From Stomorhina lunata (lineage: Eukaryota; Arthropoda; Insecta; Diptera; Rhiniidae), in NCBI GenBank assembly GCA_933228675.1, contig OW121741.1, positions 81,261,919-81,325,918 on the forward strand: a stretch of 64,000 nt of DNA, read 5' to 3'. The notes below the pieces were generated by a model. That model made no database searches. It saw only the letters and a list, made by a program, of their open reading frames with translations, and was not told the origin of the DNA. Below, in pieces: positions 1 through 11,370 of this stretch. The translations under genes were made by a program, and so were the position numbers. The stretch's first letter is position 1; every line of letters starts with the position of its first letter.

Positions 1-305
1 AAACACGTTAATAACTCTAAAGATAGATGCATTTGGTAACTTAAACTTTGCACAGATAAATATTATGGAAATATAAACTAATAATCAAAATTTGGTAACA
101 ATCGGTCCACAATTGATCCTAGCTCCCACATCAGGCCCTTAGCCGGAAATGATATAAATCTCGAAATTTTGAAAAAATTGCACATAGTTTATGTATGTCT
201 ATAAGACTTAAGGAAAACTTTAATTGTTGGTCTATATTTGACCTTAGTAGTGAAGGGTATTATATAGTCGGGCTTGACCGACTAAAGCTTTTCTTACTTG
301 TTATT
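1..305 (-). repeat. Family A helentron-like repeat, partial copy
   Basis: Diverged reverse-orientation copy of a dispersed repeat seen at least eight more times here (best copy 2124-2928). Its terminal block is recognisable near 245-300: a TGAAGGGTAT motif, then GTCGGGCTTGACCGAC, then TTACTTGTTA. The rest of the element runs off the window start or is diverged. It carries no coding capacity. Confidence 0.7.
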
Positions 306-317
306 TTTAAGAAGAAT

Positions 318-507
318 TTGGGGCACATTAACATTAACGGGTGTTAACGTAGTTCCCTGGTTGGTGTCAAGAGAAGGTCAGTATCCACAGTTGAGATGAA
401 GGATAAACAAGATAAGACTGAGCTTACCCAATTCAGACCAATTAGAGCCGCTGCTTGGTATTTAACATATCCTACATTACTTACCAAAACATGGTATTTC
501 CCCTTAT
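318..507 (-). repeat. Family G TIR-element fragment
   Basis: The reverse complement resembles an internal part of the element at 16607-17880: shared stretches around 'CATCCTTCATCTCAACTGTGG', 'AATTGGTCTTAACTTGG' and 'GTGTTAAC'. No terminal inverted repeats remain. Adjoins family A copies on both sides. Confidence 0.5.
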
Positions 508-1084
508 TATACTCTTTACCACCACAGGTGGGAAGGGTATTGCTGATGTATGTAACGCATTGAAATATTTGTCTTAGACCCATTTTAGTATACTAATAAG
601 CTTAGAATCACTTTCTGAGTCGTTTTATTTAAGATCAAACTTCCCGGAATTGATATTTTGGCCACAAATATTAATATTTTTTTTTTCATGAAATTTAAAA
701 TAAATACTTCTTATGTACACCAAAGTCACAGTACCAAATTGCGTTGAAATCGGTCTACGCACTAAATGAGACAAAAATCTCTAAAACGCTCGTAAATCTG
801 AAGATAATGGGAATTTTGAGTTTATTTTTTGCACACATAATTTCCGTAACAACTGTAATCAATTTGGCAAATTTCGAGATAACCGGTCAGCATTTGATCC
901 TAGCTCTCATATATGTCCAAATGACGGAAACAGCTTAAATATATAAGTTTTGAGAAAATGTTTGTATGATGGCAAAATTTAGCAAATATTTGTCTTTATT
1001 CAGGAAAAAGAGCATCTTTGACCTTAGTAGTGAAGAGTATCGTATAGTCGGGCTTGACCAACTGTAGCACTATCTAACTTGTTA
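508..1084 (-). repeat. Family A helentron-like repeat
   Basis: Reverse-orientation copy, nearly end to end, but with internal deletions; the (GGAC)n tract is missing. Begins with the hairpin-forming TATACTCTTTACCACCACAG block and ends near TAACTTGTTA after GTCGGGCTTGACCAAC. Short frames here (for example 744-938) are not conserved between copies and are not genes. Confidence 0.75.
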
Positions 1085-1189
1085 TTCATAATTTTAGCTT
1101 TTACATAGTAATTGTTTTTTTTTTCAGGAGTGAGTTACTATCTCGACGTCCTAACCCACATTTTTTATCGTTCTTATGGAAGAACTCGC

Positions 1190-1600
1190 GGAAATAATTT
1201 ACCAAATAAGGCTACATAAAGAAGACGATATGGCTTAAAGTTTTTTTGTGGTGGGACAACAAAGTTTCGGTCAATAATTAATTGATACGAAAAAAGCCTT
1301 TTGGTGATAATACAATTTTGATCCAAGTCATCATTACGTAGATGACTTCATAGATTCGGCTGATATAATCAAAAAAACAATCGAACTGGAGCAAGAGGCT
1401 TAACAAGGTGCTTGCTAAAGGTGGTTTCCATATGAGAAATTGGGCAAAAAAATTAACTGAAGTTTTAGCAGCACTGAAAGATCCCAAAGCCTCCGCGAAT
1501 GAAATATTTGAAAACAATAAAAATAATTTTAAAATTAATTTAAAATTCGATCGTCTTCTTTTGACCGAAAATATTATAACCACAACAAGAGAAAATCTTC
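1190..1600 (+). pseudogene. BEL/Pao retrotransposon reverse-transcriptase relic
   Basis: Conceptual reading from 1329 gives HHYVDDFIDSADIIKK, then TIELEQEA. After a one-base frame change near 1402 it continues as NKVLAKGGFHMRNWAKKL. The YVDD catalytic motif followed some 30 residues later by GGF-x-x-R-x-W is typical of BEL/Pao reverse transcriptases. Upstream, 1200-1320 can be read in broken frames as weakly RT-like. At least one frameshift and in-frame stops disable it. No LTRs, protease, integrase or gag are visible nearby, so it is an isolated fragment. The frame at 1408-1686 is its downstream part plus unrelated sequence. Confidence 0.75.
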
Positions 1601-1706
1601 CAGTACTAATGTCTATTATTGAAATATTACAGTTTATACAAAAATTATGTATACAACCAATAAATATTAAACTTCGACTCTTTTAAGTGACTTTTGTGAG
1701 AATGTC

Positions 1707-1870
1707 CAATAGGCAATAGAAGCTATGGTCAAATATGGACCGATTTCAACAAAATTTGGTGCTGTGATTTTTGTTTATATAGGAAATATTTCTTCTAAAT
1801 TTCATAAATACCTACATAAGTTTGTGGCTGAAATCTCAATTCCAGGAAATTAATTCTGTGGAAAGTACCC
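1707..1870 (+). repeat. Family A internal fragment
   Basis: Matches the interior of family A: 'GAAGCTATGGTCAAATATGG' followed by a GATTTCAACAAAATTTGG stretch and a 'TCAATTCCAGGAAAT' block. Both ends are missing. Confidence 0.6.
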
Positions 1871-2123
1871 GAAATAAAAGAGTAATTTTGGTCAACTTCA
1901 AAAGAAATGGTTCCACTTCTGAAAACAAATTTCATATAGGTAAAAGCAAATTTGCGACTTTAAAGTCTCCCAAAAATTTTGAACGATTTTGTTATTTTTT
2001 AAATTTTATTGATAATACTTATACGCCTAGAATATTTTATAATACATGATGTCCAATTGAAGCGAAGATGAAACCTTTCTAGATATACTATAGAAATTTT
2101 TTAATAAAAAATTTTTGATAAAA

Positions 2124-2928
2124 ACAAGTAAGAAAGCGCTATAGTCGGTCAAGCCGACCATACGATACCCTTCACCACTAAGGTCAAAGGTGTTATTTTT
2201 CCTGTATAAAGACAAATATTTGCTAAATTTTGCCATCATACAAACATTTTCTCAAAACGTATATATTCAACCTGTTTCCGTCATTTGGACTTATATGAGA
2301 GCTAGGGCCAAATGTGGACCGATTATCTCGAAATTTGGCAAATTGATTACAGTTGTTACAAAAATTATGTATGCAAAAAATAAACTCAAAATTTTCATTA
2401 TCTTTAGATTTACGAGCGTTTTAGTGATTTTTTGTCTCATTTAGTGCGTTTTTGAAGAAGAGTTTGTATGGGAGCTATGGTCAAATGTGGCCCGATTTCA
2501 TCGAAATTTGGTACCGTGATTTAAGTATACATAAGCAGTATCTGTTTTAAATTTCATGAAAAAATATTGATATTTGTGGCCAATATAGCAATTCCGGGAA
2601 GTGGGACCTATGGGAGGTACCATAAATAATGAACCGATTTTAACCAATTTCAATAGCCATGGTCCTATTATCAAAAAAATTATCTGTGCCAAATTCCATC
2701 AAATTATCTTTAGAATTGCGACCTGTAGTTTGATTACAAGGTTTACATGGGGGTCCAGCCAGCCAGCCAGACGGACGGACGGACGGACATCGCTAAATCG
2801 ACTCAGAAAGTGATTCTAAGTCTATTGGTATACTAAAAGGTGGGTCTAAGACAAATATTTCTATGCGTTACAAACATCAGCACAAACTTATAATACCCTT
2901 TCCACCTATGGTGGTGAAGGGTATAAAA
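2124..2928 (+). repeat. Family A helentron-like repeat, best copy
   Basis: About 805 bp. Starts AACAAGTAAGAAAGCGCTAT, followed by a short hairpin (GTCGG...CCGAC) and ATACGATACCCTTCACCAC. Near the other end is an 'AGCCAGCCAGACGGACGGAC' tract, i.e. (GTCY)n on the other strand. It finishes with an imperfect palindrome, TATACCCTTTCCACC facing GGTGGTGAAGGGTATA. No transposase. The layout (terminal hairpins, GTCY microsatellite, no clear target duplication) resembles the mini-me/DINE-1/Helentron-associated elements of flies; that assignment is inference. Confidence 0.8.
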
Positions 2929-2929
2929 A

Positions 2930-3612
2930 TTTCTGTAGAAAAATTTTTTATAACAAAGCTTTCAATAGAAATTTTTGATCAAAAAATGTTTGACAAAAAA
3001 ATTATCAATATTAATCTTTGAAAAAAAATTTCTATAGAAGAATTTTAGATCCAAAAATTTTTTCTATAGAAAATTTTTCAATAAAAATTGTTTCTATAAA
3101 AAAATTTTCGATTAAAATATTTTTCTTGAAACATTTGTCTATAAAAATTTTTAATAAAAAATTTTTGATAAAAAAAAATTTCTATAGAAAAATTTTTGAT
3201 AAAAAACAATTTCTATAGAAACATTTTTTATAACAAAATTTCCAATAAAAATTTTTGATCAAAAAATGTTTGACAAAAAAATTTTCAATATAAATCTTTG
3301 ATAAAAAAAAATTCCATAGAAAAATTTTAGATCAAAAAAAATTCCATAGAAAAATTTTAGATCAAAAAATTTTCTATAGAAAAATTTTAGATCAAAAAAT
3401 AGAAATATTTTTCTCCAGAAAAATTTTTAATAGAAATATTTTTCCCCAGAAAAATTTTCAGCAGAAACATTTTTCTCCAGAAAAATTTTTAATAAAACAA
3501 TTTTTTATAAAGAAATTTTTGATAAAAAAATTTTTCTTTATAAAGTTTTGATCAAAAAACTTTCTATAGAAAAGTTAAAAAAAAAATCTATAGAAAAATT
3601 TTCCATGCTTTT
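2930..3612. repeat. Degenerate AT-rich tandem repeat with CTATAGAAA motif
   Basis: Irregular monomers of roughly 25-35 bp built from 'TTTCTATAGAAAAATTTT' and 'GATCAAAAAA'. Diverged relative of the satellite at 6240-7735. It separates a family A copy from the mariner element. The frame at 3018-3218 is translated repeat. Confidence 0.7.
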
Positions 3613-3620
3613 CTTATATC

Positions 3621-3650
3621 GGGTGGTTAAATTTCAAGGTCCGATGTTGA
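3621..3650 (+). repeat. Mariner left terminal inverted repeat
   Basis: 30 bp, starts GGGTGGTTAAATTT and ends CCGATGTTGA. Pairs with the inverted copy at 4501-4530 with four mismatches. Confidence 0.9.
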
Positions 3651-3723
3651 TTTTGAATAAAACACAAACTATTTAGGAAATTATTGTAATTTAATTTTAT
3701 TATGATATATTGGTATTTCTCAA

Positions 3724-4419
3724 TTATGTATGGATCAAAATATCGGCCAAATGAGCGCCGCGACCACAGCAACACACCTCCATGCGATGGTCCAAATTTA
3801 CGATGACCCTGAGGCATAATGGAGGTTCTATGCCGTTAATGTGATGAATTATCTCATCCTTTAGCTGTTGAATTGTTGCTGGAATATTGACGTACACCTT
3901 TTCTTTCAAATAACCCCAAAGAAAAAAGTCCAACGGTGTCAAATCACATGATCTTGGCGGCGAACTGACATCGCCATTACGTGAGATAACACGGCCATTG
4001 AATTTGTTGCGCAAAAGAGCCATTGTTTCGTTAGCTATGTGGCAAGTGGCACCGTTCTGCTGAAACCACATATCGTCCACATCCATATCTTCCAATATGG
4101 GCCATAAAAAGTTCGTTATCATCTCACGATAGCGAACACCATTCACAGCAACTGCCTGACCGGCCTCAGCTACACTATCGCGAACAGCAGCAATATTTTC
4201 TGCAGTACGAGCTGTACGAGCATGCGCTGGTATTCTCACATCTTCTACAGACCCGGTTTGCTCGAATTTTTCCACGATTTTTGCGATTGTACGCACATTT
4301 GGACGATCAAATTGACCAAAAAAATCACGAAGTGCACGATATGCATTTTGATTTGAACGCCCATTTTCATAATAAGTCTGGATAACTTTAACACGTTGTT
4401 GGATTGTGTATATCTCCAT
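3724..4419 (-). pseudogene. Mariner-type transposase, internally deleted and catalytically dead
   Basis: 231 residues, while the family is usually near 345. Residues 1-60 form the N-terminal helix-turn-helix part (YTIQQRVKVIQTYYENGRS; then RALRDFFGQF). Residues about 65-85 carry HARTARTAENIAAVRDSVAE. The frame then jumps directly to AGQAVAVNGVRYREM, so the section that would hold the first catalytic Asp is gone. The second catalytic position, normally Asp in a QQDGA-like motif, is Asn122 (MWFQQNGATCH). The third, Asp159, is present in PPRSCDLTPLDFFLWG. Residues 170-231 look complete. The start is ATG at 4419. With one catalytic Asp deleted and one changed, the protein cannot be an active transposase, though it may still bind DNA. 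Confidence 0.9.
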
Positions 4420-4500
4420 GGTTCAAATTAAGTAAGTCTGAAATAGAGAAATGTCAAATAAAATTTTGAAAAAAACTTGGCGTTTAGGTGTGGTTCACAT

Positions 4501-4530
4501 TCAACATCGGCCCTTACAATTTAGCCACCC
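4501..4530 (-). repeat. Mariner right terminal inverted repeat
   Basis: Starts TCAACATCGG and ends TTTAGCCACCC on the plus strand; inverted partner of 3621-3650. Confidence 0.9.
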
Positions 4531-4534
4531 TTTA

Positions 4535-5639
4535 TTAAAAGCATATCTCATGCCAATTCTTATGAAGGTGTCTTGAAAATTGTATCATTTTCTTAATTTT
4601 TTTTAAATAATAGGTTCCCATATGAACAACTATGCGGTAAAACTGAGTATTTTCTTAATATTCTTAAAAAAATCACTTCTAATCGATAAATTTTCGGAAT
4701 GAAAGACTAATATTCTTTGGAATATTTATTGTTTTATGATCAACGAATAACAATGTTAAGTTTTTTGTTAGTTTCGATTTTTCATGAATTTAAAAAAATA
4801 TATATGTTTTTTCGACTTTGAATAACTCCCAAACCGTTGATAACACAAAAATATTGTGTTTGCACGTCTTAAGGTCAATGTTGTTCGTAATCCATTGATA
4901 TTATTTTCAATCAAATTGGATAAGTTAATTTCTTAATATGTTAAACTAACTAGGACAACACCCTCACAAATGACAAATTTTAGAAAAAAAATTTGTCATT
5001 ATGCTTGCCCATCCCTGTATTAGATACTTACAAATACAGTACCACAAAGATGTACCACAACTTTCGGTTCGTTGGGTTAGCATAAAAATATATTTAAAAG
5101 CTAAATACTAAACTAAGAATTATGTTGTAGAAACGGCAAGGAATGTCCATATAAATGACTGCAAAAATTTTTTTTGTAGAATTTTTCCATATTTTTTAAA
5201 AAATTAAAGTAAGAGAAATTGTTTAAGTTTTTAGTTCTTTACATTACAAATGTTATTCTTTAAACACTTTAAATAAATTACCAAATTAAATTAATCTTCT
5301 TATAATAAACTTCCACTGAGTTTTCGCTGTAGTCGTATTTTCCTGCTGCGAGAGTCAAATTGAAATCAAGTCCTTACATTTGAGGTGAGTGTGAAGGATA
5401 ATTTCTACTTTAATTACATTTTGACAGGCAACAAAACACAAGTGTTTGCTCTAATCCTGTGGTAATAAGTGTTCCAAAATAATTCAAAATTGCCGTTAAG
5501 TCGGCTTAATTGCTTAATAAGTGATTTGGTTCCGTGTTCCAAGAATAAGTTTTTGTGTCGTGGTTTCATTACTTTAAGGCGTTTTAGGGTTTGCTTTATA
5601 CACAAATTATTGCAGGTATTAATTAAGAGGAAAATTTTG
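4535..5639. other. AT-rich unassigned sequence with one hairpin and a hAT-like end
   Basis: No gene is supported; the small frame at 5414-5605 shows no recognisable motif. A perfect 13 bp stem (4969-4981 pairing with 4988-5000, AATGACAAATTTT) precedes ATGCTTGCCCATCCCTG, ending at 5017. Read in reverse this is CAGGGATGGGCAAGCAT, which resembles a hAT-type terminus. I found no partner end or 8 bp duplication, so this is at most an orphan end. Confidence 0.4.
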
Positions 5640-6239
5640 TATGATTAAATTGAAAATTTTGAATAGAAAATTTTTTTTCTACACAAATTTTTTTCAACTT
5701 TTACAAAAATTTTTTTCAACTTTTAATAAAGAAAAAATTTTTACAGAAATTTTTCTAACACGTTAAATTTTCAAAAACACGAAAATTTTTTTTAACAAAA
5801 AAAATTTTCTACCGACATTTTTTTATCACGAGGAGTTTTCTATAGAAAAATTTTTGATAATTCTGAAATAAAAAATTTTCTGCAGAAAAATTTTTAATAT
5901 AAAAAATTTTTATAGAAATATTTTTGATATGAAAACTGTTTTCTATGAAAAATTGTTTATAGAGAAATTTTTGATATTTAAAATTTTCTAAAGAGAATGT
6001 TTGATATTAAAAATGACCTATATCAAAACTTTTAATAAAGAAAATGTTTGATATTAAAAATGACCTATATCAAAACTTTTAATAAAGAAAATGTTTGATA
6101 TGAATAAATTTCTAAACAAAATTTCTAAACAAAATTTTTTGAAAAATTTTTCATTTCAAAATTTTTATATAATTTTTTATATCAAATTTTTTGTCAATTG
6201 TAAATTTATTAATATCAAAAATATTACAAATTTTACAAT
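5640..6239. repeat. Diverged edge of the 31 bp GATATG satellite
   Basis: Irregular monomers containing TTTGATATTAAAAAT, TTTCTATAGAAA-like cores and long A/T tracts, grading into the regular array that follows. The frame at 6091-6291 is repeat sequence. Confidence 0.7.
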
Positions 6240-7735
6240 AGAAAATTTTAAATATAGAAAATTTTTTGATACGAAAAATTTTTTGATATGAAAATTTTTT
6301 TAGAAAATTTTTTGATATGTAAAATTTTCTATAGAAAATTTTTTGAAAAATTTTTTATAGAAACTTTTTTTAATATAAAAAATTGCCTATAGAAACTTTA
6401 CTTAATATGAAAAACTTTCTATAGAGAATTTTTTGATATGAAAAATTTTCTATAGAAAATTTTTTGATATGAAAAATTTTCTATAGAAAATTTTTTGATA
6501 TGAAAAATTTTCTATAGAAAATTTTTTGATACGAAAAATTTTCTATAGAAAATTTTTTGATACGAAAAATTTTCTATAGAAAATTTTTTGATATGAAAAA
6601 TTTTCATTAGAAAATTTTTTAATATAAAAAATTTTCTATAGAAAATTTTTTGATATGAAAAATTTTCTATAGAAAATTTTTTGATATGAAAAATTTTCTA
6701 TAGAAAATTTTTTGATATGAAAAATTTTCTATAGAAAATTTTTTGATATGAAAAATTTTCTATAGAAAATTTTTTGATATGAAAAATTTTCTATAGAAAA
6801 TTTTTTGATATGAAAAATTTTCTATAGAAAATTTTTTGATATGAAAAATTTTCTATAGAAAATTTTTTGATATGAAAAATTTTTAATAGAAAATTTTTTG
6901 ATATGAAAAATTTTTAATAGAAAATTTTTTGATATGAAAAATTTTTAATAGAAAATTTTTTGATATGAAAAATTTTTAATAGAAAATTTTTTGATATGAA
7001 AAATTTTTAATAGAAAATTTTTTGATATGAAAAATTTTTAATAGAAAATTTTTTGATATGAAAAATTTTCTATAGAAAAATATGGAAAATTTTCTATAGA
7101 AAATTTTTTAATATGAAAAATTTTCTATAGAAAATTTTTTGATATGAAAAATTTTCTATAGAAAATTTTATGATATGAAAAATTTTCTATAGAAAATTTT
7201 TTGATATGAAAAATTTTTAATAGAAAATTTTTTGATATGAAAAATTTTCTATAGAAAATTTTTTGATATGAAAAATTTTCTATAGAAAATTTTTTGATAT
7301 GAAAAATTTTCTATAGAAAAATATGAAAAATTTTCTATAGAAAAATATGAAAAATTTTCTATAGAAAATTTTTTGATATGAAAAATTTTCATTAGAAAAT
7401 TTTTTAATATAAAAAATTTTCTATAGAAAATTTTTTGATATGAAAAATTTTCTATAGAAAATTTTTTGATATGAAAAATTTTCTATAGAAAATTTTTTGA
7501 TATGAAAAATTTTCTATAGAAAATTTTTTGATATGAAAAATTTTCTATAGAAAATTTTTTGATATGAAAAATTTTCTATAGAAAATTTTTTGATATGAAA
7601 AATTTTCTATAGAAAATTTTTTGATTTGAAAAATTTTCTATAGAAAATTTTTTGATATGAAAAATTTTCTATAGAAAATTTTTTAATATGAAAAATTTTC
7701 TAAAAAAATTTTTTATAGAAAATATCTTGAAATAA
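6240..7735. repeat. 31 bp satellite, GATATG type, palindromic core
   Basis: About 48 monomers of 31 bp. Each is GATATG, then a perfect 22 bp dyad centred on CTATAG (core TTTTCTATAGAAAA), then T tract. A block at about 6870-7050 has ATTTTTAATAGAAAA in place of the CTATAG centre in six consecutive monomers, and a few short monomers (AAAAATATG) occur near 7080 and 7320. This pattern of locally identical runs is what unequal exchange produces. Confidence 0.92.
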
Positions 7736-8484
7736 AAATTTGATATAATTTCTGAATAACACAAGGCTTTTGCTTTAACTCATATCTTGCAATGTCACTC
7801 TTTTGAAAGTGTATAAAAAGATTTGTTAATTTTATTAATTTAATCACTTTTCAAGTTTTCGGTTGAGCAGAGGCCGACAAGAATGTATTATTCTTAATAT
7901 GCCACGAGTTAGTAAAGAGCTAACACTTCCATAACTCGTGTTAAAAATAATTTTTTTTTTTTTTTTTTTGTTTGACACCTCTTGAATTTTTCTTAGAATT
8001 TTCGTGGTTCATTTTTGAATTAAATCTCTCCTGCTTATGATGATATTTACATATACAGATTTAAAAGTTGCCGTTGTTTAAAAAAAATACAGTAGAACCA
8101 CAATTATTTGTATCTGAGAAAACTTTAAAGGCTAAAAAAGCGAAATCTCAAAGTCTCCTGAAAAAAGTTAAACATATTTTAAAATTTTTTCAGTATTTTG
8201 AGATTTTACTGTTTTTTTTCTCTAAATTGTTTTTAGTTATTTTTTTAGATTTAACATTGTCCCACAAATTTTTTACTTCATAAAAAAAATAATAAAAAAA
8301 TCAGAAATTTTACATAAAGCGCACAAACGTCATCTCGTATATTTCTTTTTTGACATTCTTAAGAATTTTTTAATTAAAATTGTTTAACCAAATAAATATA
8401 ACACAACAGTCTCACATGTCAACAATTTTATTCAGTCCAAGCAAATGCTTCAAGGTATGTGGATTAAGGTACATACTTCTAAAG
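7736..8484. other. Spacer between satellites, nothing recognised
   Basis: AT-rich sequence with a poly-T run near 7951-7968 and a short inverted pair (CACGAGTTAGTAAAGAGC and CTAACAC...AACTCGTG) around 7900-7940. The 71-codon frame at 8068 has no recognisable domain. No gene supported. Confidence 0.4.
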
Positions 8485-9472
8485 AAAAGTTGACTACAGA
8501 AAGAGTTTTCTTATAGAAAAAGTTGACCGAAGGAAGAGTTTTTCTATAGAAAAAGTTGACCGAAGGAAGAGTTTTTCTATAGAAAAAGTTGACCGAAGGA
8601 AGAGTTTTTCTATAGAAAAAGTTGACCGAAGGAAGAGTTTTTCTATAGAAAAAGTTGACCGAAGGAAGAGTTTTTCTATAGAAAAAGTTGACCGAAGGAA
8701 GAGTTTTTCTATAGAAAAAGTTGACCGAAGGAAGAGTTTTTCTATAGAAAAAGTTGACCGAAGGAAGAGTTTTTCTATAGAAAAAGTTGACCGAAGGAAG
8801 AGTTTTTCTATAGAAAAAGTTGACCGAAGGAAGAGTTTTTCTATAGAAAAAGTTGACCGAAGGAAGAGTTTTTCTATAGAAAAAGTTGACCGAAGGAAGA
8901 GTTTTTCTATAGAAAAAGTTGACCGAAGGAAGAGTTTTTCTATAGAAAAAGTTGACCGAAGGAAGAGTTTTTCTATAGAAAAAGTTGACCGAAGGAAGAG
9001 TTTTTCTATAGAAAAAGTTGACCGAAGGAAGAGTTTTTCTATAGAAAAAGTTGACCGAAGGAAGAGTTTTTCTATAGAAAAAGTTGACCGAAGGAAGAGT
9101 TTTTCTATAGAAAAAGTTGACCGAAGGAAGAGTTTTTCTCTAGAAAAAGTTGACCGAAGGAAGAGTTTTTCTCTAGAAAAAGTTGACCGAAGGAAGAGTT
9201 TTTCTGTAGAAAAAGTTGACCGAAGGAAGAGTTTTTCTGTAGAAAAAGTTGACCGAAGGAAGAGTTTTTCTGTAGAAAAAGTTGACCGAAGGAAGAGTTT
9301 TTCTGTAGAAAAAGTTGACCGAAGGAAGAGTTTTTCTATAAAAAAAGTTGACCGAAGGAAGAGTTTTTCTATAGAAAAAGTTGACCGAATGAAGAGTTTT
9401 TCTATAGAAAAAGTTGACAGAAGGAAGAGTTTTTCTATAGAAAAAGTTGACCGAAGGAAGAGTTTTTTTTAT
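8485..9472. repeat. 33 bp satellite with TTTTTCTATAGAAAAA core
   Basis: About 30 nearly identical monomers of 33 bp: AGTTGACCGAAGGAAGAG plus the dyad TTTTTCTATAGAAAAA. Towards the 3' side runs of point variants appear together (CTCTAG twice, then CTGTAG four times), then the array decays into the next satellite. Because 33 is a multiple of three, one frame per strand stays open throughout; this is arithmetic and not evidence of coding. Confidence 0.95.
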
Positions 9473-9475
9473 AAG

Positions 9476-10772
9476 AAAGTAGAGCCTGTAGAAAATTTGT
9501 CTGTGGGAAGATTTTTCTTTAGAAAAGTTGTCTGTGGGAAGAGATTTCTATAGAAAAGCTGTTTATGAGAAGAGTTTTCAATAGAAAAGTTGTCTGTGGG
9601 AAGAGTTTTCTACAGAAAATCTGTTTATGGGAAGAGTTTTCAATAGAAAAGTTGTCTGTGGGAAAAGTTTTCTATAGAAAAGTTGTCTGTGGAAAAAGTT
9701 TTTTTATAGAAAACTTGTCTGTTGGAAAAGTTTTCTGTAGAAAAGTTGTCCGTTGGAATAGTTTTCCATAGAAAACTTGTCGGTGGGAATAGCTTTCTAT
9801 AGAAAAGTTGTCTGCGGTAAGAGTTTTCTATAGAAAAGTTGTCTGTGGAAAGTGTTTTCTATAGAAAAGTTATCTGTGGAAAGAGTTTTCTATAGAAAAT
9901 TTGTCTGTGGAAAGAGTTTTCTATAGAAAAGTTGTCTGTGGGAAGAGTTTTCTATATAAAAGTTGTCTGTGGGAAGAGTTTTCTATAGAAAGGTAGTCTG
10001 TGGGAAGTGTTTTATATAGAAAAGTTGTCTGTGGAAAGAGTTTTCTATAGAAAAGTTGTCTGTGGGAAGTGTTTTCTATAGAAAAGTAGTCTGTGGGGAG
10101 AGTTATCTATATAAAAGTTGTCTGTGGGAAGAGTTTTCTACAGAAAAGTTGTCTGTGGGAAGAGTTTTCTATAGAAAGCTTGTCTGTAGGAAGAGTTTTC
10201 TATAGAAAAATTGTCTGTTGGAAGAGTTGTCTATAGAAAAGTTGTCTGTGGAAAAAGTTTTCTATAGAAAAGTTATCTGTAGGAAGAGTTGTCTATAGAA
10301 AAGTTATCTGTTAGAGGAGTTTTTTATAGAAAAGTGATCTGTGGAAAGAGCTTTCTTTAGAAAAGTTGTCTGTGGGAGGAGTTGTCTATAGAAAAGTTGT
10401 CTGCTGGAATAGTTTTCTATAGAAAAGTTGTCTGTGGAAATAGTTTTCTATAGAAAAGTTGTCTGTGGGAATAGTTTTCTATAGAAAAGTTGTCTGTGGG
10501 AATAGTTTTCTATAGAAAAGTTGTCTGTGGAAAGAGTTTTCTATAGAAAAGTTGTCTGTGGGAGGAGTTTTCTATAGAAAAGTTGTCTGTGGGAAGAGAT
10601 TTCTATAGAAAGGTTGTCTATGGGAAGAGTTTTCTAAAAAAAATTGTCTGTGGGAAGAGTTTTCTAAAGAAATGTTGTCTGTGGGCTGAGTTTTCTATAG
10701 AAAAGTTGTCTCTAGGAAGAGTTTACTATAGAAAATATGTCTGTGGAAAGAGTTTTCTAAAGAAATATTGAC
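9476..10772. repeat. 31 bp satellite, GTCTGTGGGAAGAG type
   Basis: About 42 monomers of 31 bp, GTCTGTGGGAAGAG plus TTTTCTATAGAAAAGTT. More diverged between monomers than its 33 bp neighbour, but with the same GAAGAG-TTTTCTATAGAAAA-GTT frame. The two arrays therefore appear to be offshoots of one ancestor that differ in the linker and by 2 bp in length. Frames at 9565-9771 and 10583-10771 are translated repeat. Confidence 0.93.
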
Positions 10773-11190
10773 CAAAGAAAGAATGTGCACACCCGGTACG
10801 TATACGTAATATTATATAATTGAATCAAAACACTTATACGTCCCAGTTAACTCAATTCCCCATTTAATTTAAAATTTCAATTTCACCCACTCATACAACC
10901 ATAATTGCTTTTAAATTATTCCCATTTTTAAGTTATATTCGTGTTTTGTGTGTGTTTTGTTTAAAATGTTAATGCGTTCCAATTGCTTGTTTAGCCGCGT
11001 AAACTTTTGAATTTTTAATTTGGATTTATAAAACCACCTTTTCACACAATTTAAAGGGATTAGTAGAGCGGAATGAAATACAAACAAAAAACTAACCCAA
11101 ACAAACTAATAAATGCTAAGGAAAGCAAAAATATAATTAAATGAAAAATATATAAAATAATTACTTACGGAAAATAATATAAATCTAAGC
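10773..11190. other. Non-repetitive AT-rich spacer
   Basis: No open frame or known repeat. Unlike its surroundings this stretch has normal-complexity sequence, with ACGTATACGT-like motifs at about 10798-10807. Confidence 0.4.
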
Positions 11191-11194
11191 ACTT

Positions 11195-11370
11195 TCTATA
11201 GAAACTTAATTATAAAAAATTCTTACTTAGGTCAACTTTTCTATAGAAAAACTTTTTACTTCGCTGAACTTTTCTATAGAAAAACTCTTGCTTTGGTCAC
11301 TTTTCTAAAAAAAAACTCTTCTATCGGTCAGCTTTTCTATAGAAAACACTTCTTTCTCGTTGAACTTTAA
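11195..11370 (-). repeat. Inverted relic of the 33 bp satellite
   Basis: Five or so diverged monomers in the opposite orientation to 8485-9472: AACTTTTCTATAGAAAAACT followed by CTT-GCTTTGGTCA-like linkers, which is the reverse complement of the TGACCGAAGGAAGAG linker. Confidence 0.75.

Larger units (their letters stand above)
3619..4532 (-). mobile_element. Internally deleted Tc1/mariner-superfamily element
   Basis: 914 bp element between TA dinucleotides (3617-3618 and 4533-4534), the usual Tc1/mariner target duplication. The inverted ends at 3621-3650 and 4501-4530 match at 26 of 30 positions; the outer part reads GGGTGGYTAAATT and the inner part CCGATGTTGA. It holds one transposase frame on the minus strand with a deletion inside it. 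The short length fits loss of roughly 350 bp from a typical element of about 1.3 kb. It could still be moved in trans because both ends are intact. Confidence 0.9.

Noticed and set aside
4988..5025. Complete hAT element ending CCATCCCTG
   Set aside because: No inverted partner and no 8 bp duplication were found upstream; at best an orphan end.
8485..9472. Open frame through the whole 33 bp satellite (11-residue repeats, VDRRKSFSIEK) and another on the minus strand
   Set aside because: 33 is a multiple of three and the monomer has no stop in one frame per strand, so openness follows from the repeat. There is no ATG until near the array end.
9565..10771. Frames reading as repeats of KVFYRKVVCGKSF
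   Set aside because: Translated 31 bp satellite; the frame drifts every monomer and is open by chance only.
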